The notes under the pieces: model-generated
The model's input: the letters and a program-made list of their open reading frames with translations, nothing else
What the model was told of the DNA's origin: nothing
Databases searched by the model: none
Shown: positions 13,015-16,323 of the stretch, in pieces
Numbering within the stretch: the first letter of the stretch is position 1
Layout of the letters: every line of letters starts with the position of its first letter
Program-made: the position numbers and the translations under genes
Source of the DNA: an uncultured Clostridium sp.
Lineage (GTDB): Bacteria > Bacillota > Clostridia > Clostridiales > Clostridiaceae
Length of the DNA: 16,323 nt
NCBI GenBank assembly: GCA_946575275.1
Contig: CAMNZV010000014.1
Span: 1 to 16,323 of the forward strand
Reading direction: 5' to 3'

Positions 13015-14169
13015 TTATTTTAATACATCTATAAGAATTTTAATTGCAGCTTCAATTTCTCTTTTATCAATTATAAGTGGTGGAAGAAGTCTTACAATAT
13101 TTGGTCCAGCAGTTAAAACTAAAAGTCCTTTTTCAAGAGCCTTCTTTTGAATTTCAGAAGAATCACCTTTAATTTCAATTCCAATCATTAATCCTATACC
13201 ACGAACATCAATAACATTATCTAAATTAGCATTATTTATTAAGTCCTTAACTAAATTACCGTTAAATGTTACATTAGCATATGTTTTATCATTACAGATT
13301 TCATCCATTACAACTAGGGCAGCAGCACAGCTTACAGGGTTTCCACCAAAGGTTGAACCATGATCACCTGGATTAAAGGTGTTAATTAGCTTTTCATTAC
13401 ATAATACAGCTCCAATTGGAAGACCAGATGCTAATCCCTTAGCACAGGTTATAATATCAGCTTTAACCTCAAAATTATTAAATCCAAATAATTTTCCAGT
13501 TCTACCTATACCACATTGAATTTCATCAAATATTACTAAAATATCATTTTCATTGCAATATGATACAACATCTTGTACAAAGGCTTTGTCAAGTGGATGA
13601 ACACCACCTTCACCTTGAATTGCTTCAAGTATTACAGCACAAACCTTATTTGTACATTTATCTTTAAAATCCTTAACATCGTTAGCCAGAAAATAATCAA
13701 AGCCATCAGGAAATGGGAAAAAGTATTTGTGAAATTTGTTAGGTTGACCAGTAGCCTTTAAGGTTAACATAGTTCTTCCATGAAAGGATTGCTTTAATGA
13801 TAAAATCACATTTCTATTTTCACCATATTTATCATAGCTGTATTTTCTTGCAAGTTTAATAGCACCTTCATTAGCTTCAGCACCAGAGTTTGCAAAAAAT
13901 ACCTTGCTCATATTAGATATTTGAGTAAACTTGTTGCTTAATTCTACTGTTGTAGGATTTAAGAAAATATTAGAGCAATGTTGCAATTTATGAATTTGCT
14001 TTTCTACAGCATCTGTCCATTTTTTATTATTGTAACCAAGACAATTTACTCCAATACCACTTGTTAAATCCAGATACTTATTTCCATTAGTATCATATAA
14101 ATATACACCTTCTCCTTTTTCAATAATTGAAGAAAGGAAGCCATAGGTGTTCATAAGTGAATTTTCCAT
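13015..14169 (-). CDS. argD: Acetylornithine aminotransferase
   Basis: PLP-dependent transaminase that converts N-acetylglutamate semialdehyde to N-acetylornithine with glutamate as amino donor. In the 384-aa product I see NSGAEANEGAIKLARKY (94-110), SFHGRT (128-133), EAIQGEGG (182-189), IFDEIQCG with Asp215, the Schiff-base lysine Lys244 in TCAKGLASGLPIG, and GSTFGGNP (271-278). The start ATG 14169 follows GGAGG (14183-14179) by 9 nt, and this site overlaps the argB stop codon. Length is standard for ArgD. Ornithine or GABA aminotransferases are close relatives, but the neighbours settle the assignment. Confidence 0.94.
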   Translation of the reverse strand: MENSLMNTYGFLSSIIEKGEGVYLYDTNGNKYLDLTSGIGVNCLGYNNKKWTDAVEKQIHKLQHCSNIFLNPTTVELSNKFTQISNMSKVFFANSGAEANEGAIKLARKYSYDKYGENRNVILSLKQSFHGRTMLTLKATGQPNKFHKYFFPFPDGFDYFLANDVKDFKDKCTNKVCAVILEAIQGEGGVHPLDKAFVQDVVSYCNENDILVIFDEIQCGIGRTGKLFGFNNFEVKADIITCAKGLASGLPIGAVLCNEKLINTFNPGDHGSTFGGNPVSCAAALVVMDEICNDKTYANVTFNGNLVKDLINNANLDNVIDVRGIGLMIGIEIKGDSSEIQKKALEKGLLVLTAGPNIVRLLPPLIIDKREIEAAIKILIDVLK

Positions 14170-14182
14170 AAAATAATACCTC

Positions 14183-15037
14183 CTAATAAATCATTGTACC
14201 AATACCCTCATTTGAAAATAATTCTAATAGTAAAGAGTGAGGCACTCTACCATCTATTATATGTGCACGTTCAACACCCATACGAACAGCCTCAACGCAG
14301 CAATCAATTTTTGGTATCATACCACCTTTAATTACCCCTTCAATTGCAAGCTTTGCAACTTGGTGTAATCTTACAACAGATAAAAGGGATGAAGGGTCTT
14401 TATAATCCTTTAAAACTCCAGCAACATCTGTTAAAAGAATTAGCTTTTCTGCCTTTAGTGCTGATGCAATTTTAGCTGCACATAAATCAGCATTAATATT
14501 ATACATACAATCATTATCTTCACCTAAGGCAATACTTCCAACTACAGGAATATATCCTGCATCCATAGCCATAGTTAATACATCTGTATTAACCTTTGTA
14601 ATTTCTCCAACATAACCTAAGTCAACTTCACTATCAAGCTTTTTAGCCTTAAGCAAAGATCCATCCATACCACATAAACCTATAGCCTTTCCACCAGCCT
14701 TTTCTATTAAAGAAACCAAGTCCTTATTAACTTGACCTCCCAAAACCATTTGAACAATGTCAATAGAAGTTTCATCTGTATATCTAAGTCCATTAATAAA
14801 CTTACTTTTTTCTCCTAGCCTTTCAAGAAAAGAGGAAATATTAGGACCTCCACCATGTACTACAACTGGTTTAAAACCAACACATTTCATAAGTACAATA
14901 TCATTAATAACAGTTTCTCTAAGTTCTTCACTAATCATTGCATTACCGCCATATTTAACAACTACAATTTTCCCATTGTATTTTTGTATATATGGTAAAG
15001 ATTGAACTAAAATACTAGCACGATCATTAAGATTCAT
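14183..15037 (-). CDS. argB: Acetylglutamate kinase
   Basis: Phosphorylates N-acetylglutamate, usually the controlled step in organisms with the cyclic acetyl pathway. The 284-aa protein has KYGGNAM (Lys28), VHGGGPNI (60-67), RYTDETSIDIVQMVLGGQVNKDLV (about 85-108), NINADLCAAKIASAL (180-194), LLTDVAGV and GGMIPKID (Lys243). The extra N-terminal helix before the first strand (residues 1-22, NDRASILVQSLPYIQKY) is the feature that marks arginine-sensitive hexameric kinases, so feedback inhibition by arginine is inferred. GGGGGG (15050-15045) precedes ATG 15037 by 7 nt. It starts 17 nt after argJ and abuts argD. Confidence 0.95.
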   Translation of the reverse strand: MNLNDRASILVQSLPYIQKYNGKIVVVKYGGNAMISEELRETVINDIVLMKCVGFKPVVVHGGGPNISSFLERLGEKSKFINGLRYTDETSIDIVQMVLGGQVNKDLVSLIEKAGGKAIGLCGMDGSLLKAKKLDSEVDLGYVGEITKVNTDVLTMAMDAGYIPVVGSIALGEDNDCMYNINADLCAAKIASALKAEKLILLTDVAGVLKDYKDPSSLLSVVRLHQVAKLAIEGVIKGGMIPKIDCCVEAVRMGVERAHIIDGRVPHSLLLELFSNEGIGTMIY

Positions 15038-15054
15038 TTTTTTGCCCCCCTAAA

Positions 15055-16275
15055 TTAGCTTCTGTAATCTCCATTAATTTTTACATAATCATAGGTTAAA
15101 TCACAACCCCAAGCAGTTACACAAGAGGTACCTAAAGCCATTTCAACATTTATAGTTATTTCATCTTCAAGTAATATTTTTTTTGCAATATCCTCATCAA
15201 AGGGAACAGATGCACCATTTGTACATACCACAATTGAGCCTTCCTTGCTTTTGAAGCTAACATTAACCTTTTCAGGTTCAAAATCAAGACCAGCATAGCC
15301 TAAGGCACAAAGAATTCTACCCCAATTAGCATCAGAACCAAACATTGCAGTTTTAACTAAGCTTGAAGTAATTACACTTTTAGCAAATATAACTCCTTCT
15401 TCTTCAGATTTTGCACCATTTACAGTGCATTCAATTAGCTTAGTTGCACCTTCACCATCTTTTGCAAGCATTTTTGAAATTGTAATTGTAATATATTTTA
15501 ATGCTTCAAGAAATATTTCATAATCTTGATTTCTTTCTGTGATTTCTGCATTATCAGCTAAACCATTAGCAAGAATTAGTACAGTATCATTAGTACTAGT
15601 ATCACCATCTATGCTAATTCTGTTATAGCTTACATTTACAGCATCCTTTAAAGCTTCTTTTAATAATTCTTCTGATATTGCAAGGTCAGTGGTTATAAAG
15701 GATAACATGGTTCCCATATTAGGCTCAACCATTCCAGAACCCTTGGCAATAGCACCAATTGTAACCTTAGTACCTTGTATTATAAATTCACAGGCACATT
15801 CTTTTTTTACTGTATCAGTTGTCATTATTGCAGTTGCAGCTGTTGAACCATCCTTTGAAAGATTTTCAGTTAAGGTTGGAATTCCAGATACAATAGCTTC
15901 TAGATTAAGAGGAACACCAATTACACCAGTAGATGCAATTAAAACATCCTTTGAGTTTATCTTAAGTGCTTTTGCAAGCTCTACAGTAGTAATCCTTGCT
16001 TTTTCAAGACCTTCAGTACCAGTGCAGCAGTTAGCATTACCACTATTACAAATTATTGCACGAGCCTTATTATTTTTTAAATGCTCTTTAGTAATGTAAA
16101 TTGGAGCACATTTTACTTTGTTATTTGTATACATACCAGCTGCAACACAGATTTTGTCAGAATAAATTAAAGCAAGATCCTTTTTAGTAGTACCTGCCTT
16201 AACACCACAATGAACACCAGATGCTAAAAAACCAATTGGAGAAGTTACACTTCCATTAATTATTTTGTATGACAA
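15055..16275 (-). CDS. argJ: Glutamate N-acetyltransferase / amino-acid N-acetyltransferase (ArgJ)
   Basis: Transfers the acetyl group from N-acetylornithine to glutamate, and in bifunctional members also from acetyl-CoA, thereby recycling acetyl groups in arginine synthesis. The 406-aa precursor should self-cleave at a Thr nucleophile: KGSGMVEPNMGTML places it at Thr189, preceded by Gly188 where the textbook motif has Ala. The oxyanion-hole pair Thr116-Gly117 (ASTGVIG) and the C-terminal VKINGDYRS are present. The start is TTG at 16275, with GGGGG (16288-16284) 8 nt upstream; the alternative would lose the conserved N-terminal strand. It begins 1 nt after the stop of the upstream partial gene. 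Whether it is mono- or bifunctional cannot be read from the sequence. Confidence 0.93.
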   Translation of the reverse strand: MSYKIINGSVTSPIGFLASGVHCGVKAGTTKKDLALIYSDKICVAAGMYTNNKVKCAPIYITKEHLKNNKARAIICNSGNANCCTGTEGLEKARITTVELAKALKINSKDVLIASTGVIGVPLNLEAIVSGIPTLTENLSKDGSTAATAIMTTDTVKKECACEFIIQGTKVTIGAIAKGSGMVEPNMGTMLSFITTDLAISEELLKEALKDAVNVSYNRISIDGDTSTNDTVLILANGLADNAEITERNQDYEIFLEALKYITITISKMLAKDGEGATKLIECTVNGAKSEEEGVIFAKSVITSSLVKTAMFGSDANWGRILCALGYAGLDFEPEKVNVSFKSKEGSIVVCTNGASVPFDEDIAKKILLEDEITINVEMALGTSCVTAWGCDLTYDYVKINGDYRS

Positions 16276-16276
16276 A

Positions 16277-16323
16277 TTATTTACCCCCTTTTAAATTTCT
16301 GTAATCACCAGTAACTCTAATAT
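16277..16323 (-). CDS. 3' end of an upstream gene, partial (ArgJ-like tail or argC)
   Basis: The last 14 codons plus TAA of a gene that enters from the right edge on the minus strand; the readable residues are IRVTGDYRNLKGGK. Context predicts argC here, as in many argCJBDF operons. However, the first eight residues match the last residues of ArgJ in this window (VKINGDYR) at four identities and four conservative changes, and GATTACAGAA is shared at DNA level. An adjacent ArgJ-like gene or duplicate 3' end is therefore possible. The argJ Shine-Dalgarno site lies inside this tail, so translation is likely coupled. The identity is unresolved on this little sequence. Confidence 0.5.
   Translation of the reverse strand, partial: IRVTGDYRNLKGGK

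Noticed and set aside
15689..16099. 136-aa plus-strand ORF antisense to argJ
   Set aside because: It lies fully inside a conserved gene, lacks a Shine-Dalgarno site, and its composition mirrors the opposite strand.
16276..16323. ArgR-type operator upstream of argJ
   Set aside because: No paired AT-rich half sites of ARG-box type are visible; the sequence is coding for the upstream gene tail, so any operator lies outside the window.
1..16323. Insertion sequences, prophage genes, CRISPR repeats, toxin-antitoxin or defence genes
   Set aside because: No transposase, integrase, repeat-spacer pattern or defence domain is visible; all long frames are metabolic or housekeeping genes.

Overview
The window is AT-rich, densely packed DNA that looks like a Clostridium sensu stricto (cluster I) chromosome. 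Purine-rich Shine-Dalgarno sites (AGGAGG or GGGGG) precede nearly every gene, AGA and ATA codons dominate, and the enzymes are of Firmicute type (type I-beta DAHP synthase, bifunctional-type ArgJ, class II aldolase, class B-like sortase). I cannot name the species. No mobile element, tRNA, rRNA or CRISPR array is visible.

Region 1 (1-8334, plus strand) is one long aromatic amino acid operon. It opens with a consensus -10 box, a 43-codon leader peptide with 12 Phe/Tyr/Trp residues in a 20-residue stretch, and an intrinsic terminator just before the first enzyme gene. Together these look like a translation-coupled attenuator sensing aromatic aminoacyl-tRNA, and this is the most interesting element in the window. 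Nine enzyme genes follow: DAHP synthase copy 1, aroB, aroA, aroC, monofunctional chorismate mutase, aroE, aroK, DAHP synthase copy 2 and tyrA. They cover every step from PEP + erythrose-4-phosphate to 4-hydroxyphenylpyruvate except dehydroquinate dehydratase, which is not here. Several junctions overlap by 1 to 23 nt, implying translational coupling. A strong bidirectional terminator ends the operon.

Region 2 (8333-11078) is miscellaneous. A CYTH-domain protein (minus strand) is divergent from a deoD-sortase gene pair (plus strand). The pair converges on a small DUF2628-like membrane protein (minus strand) across a second bidirectional terminator that overlaps a stop codon.

Region 3 (11050-16323, minus strand) has fba (class II fructose-bisphosphate aldolase) with its own terminator and a perfect 19-nt palindrome upstream. 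It is preceded by an arginine cluster transcribed in the order argJ, argB, argD, argF, which takes glutamate to citrulline together with an argC that is not visible. At the right edge the last 14 codons of another gene lie directly upstream of argJ, and its tail resembles the ArgJ C-terminus.

The only stretch over 290 bases without an enzyme gene is the 5' leader (1-297), filled by the attenuator. Several starts were set by Shine-Dalgarno spacing: DAHP synthase 1 at 298, aroB at GTG 1333, aroE at 5050, tyrA at 7442, argF probably at TTG 12995, and argJ at TTG 16275.
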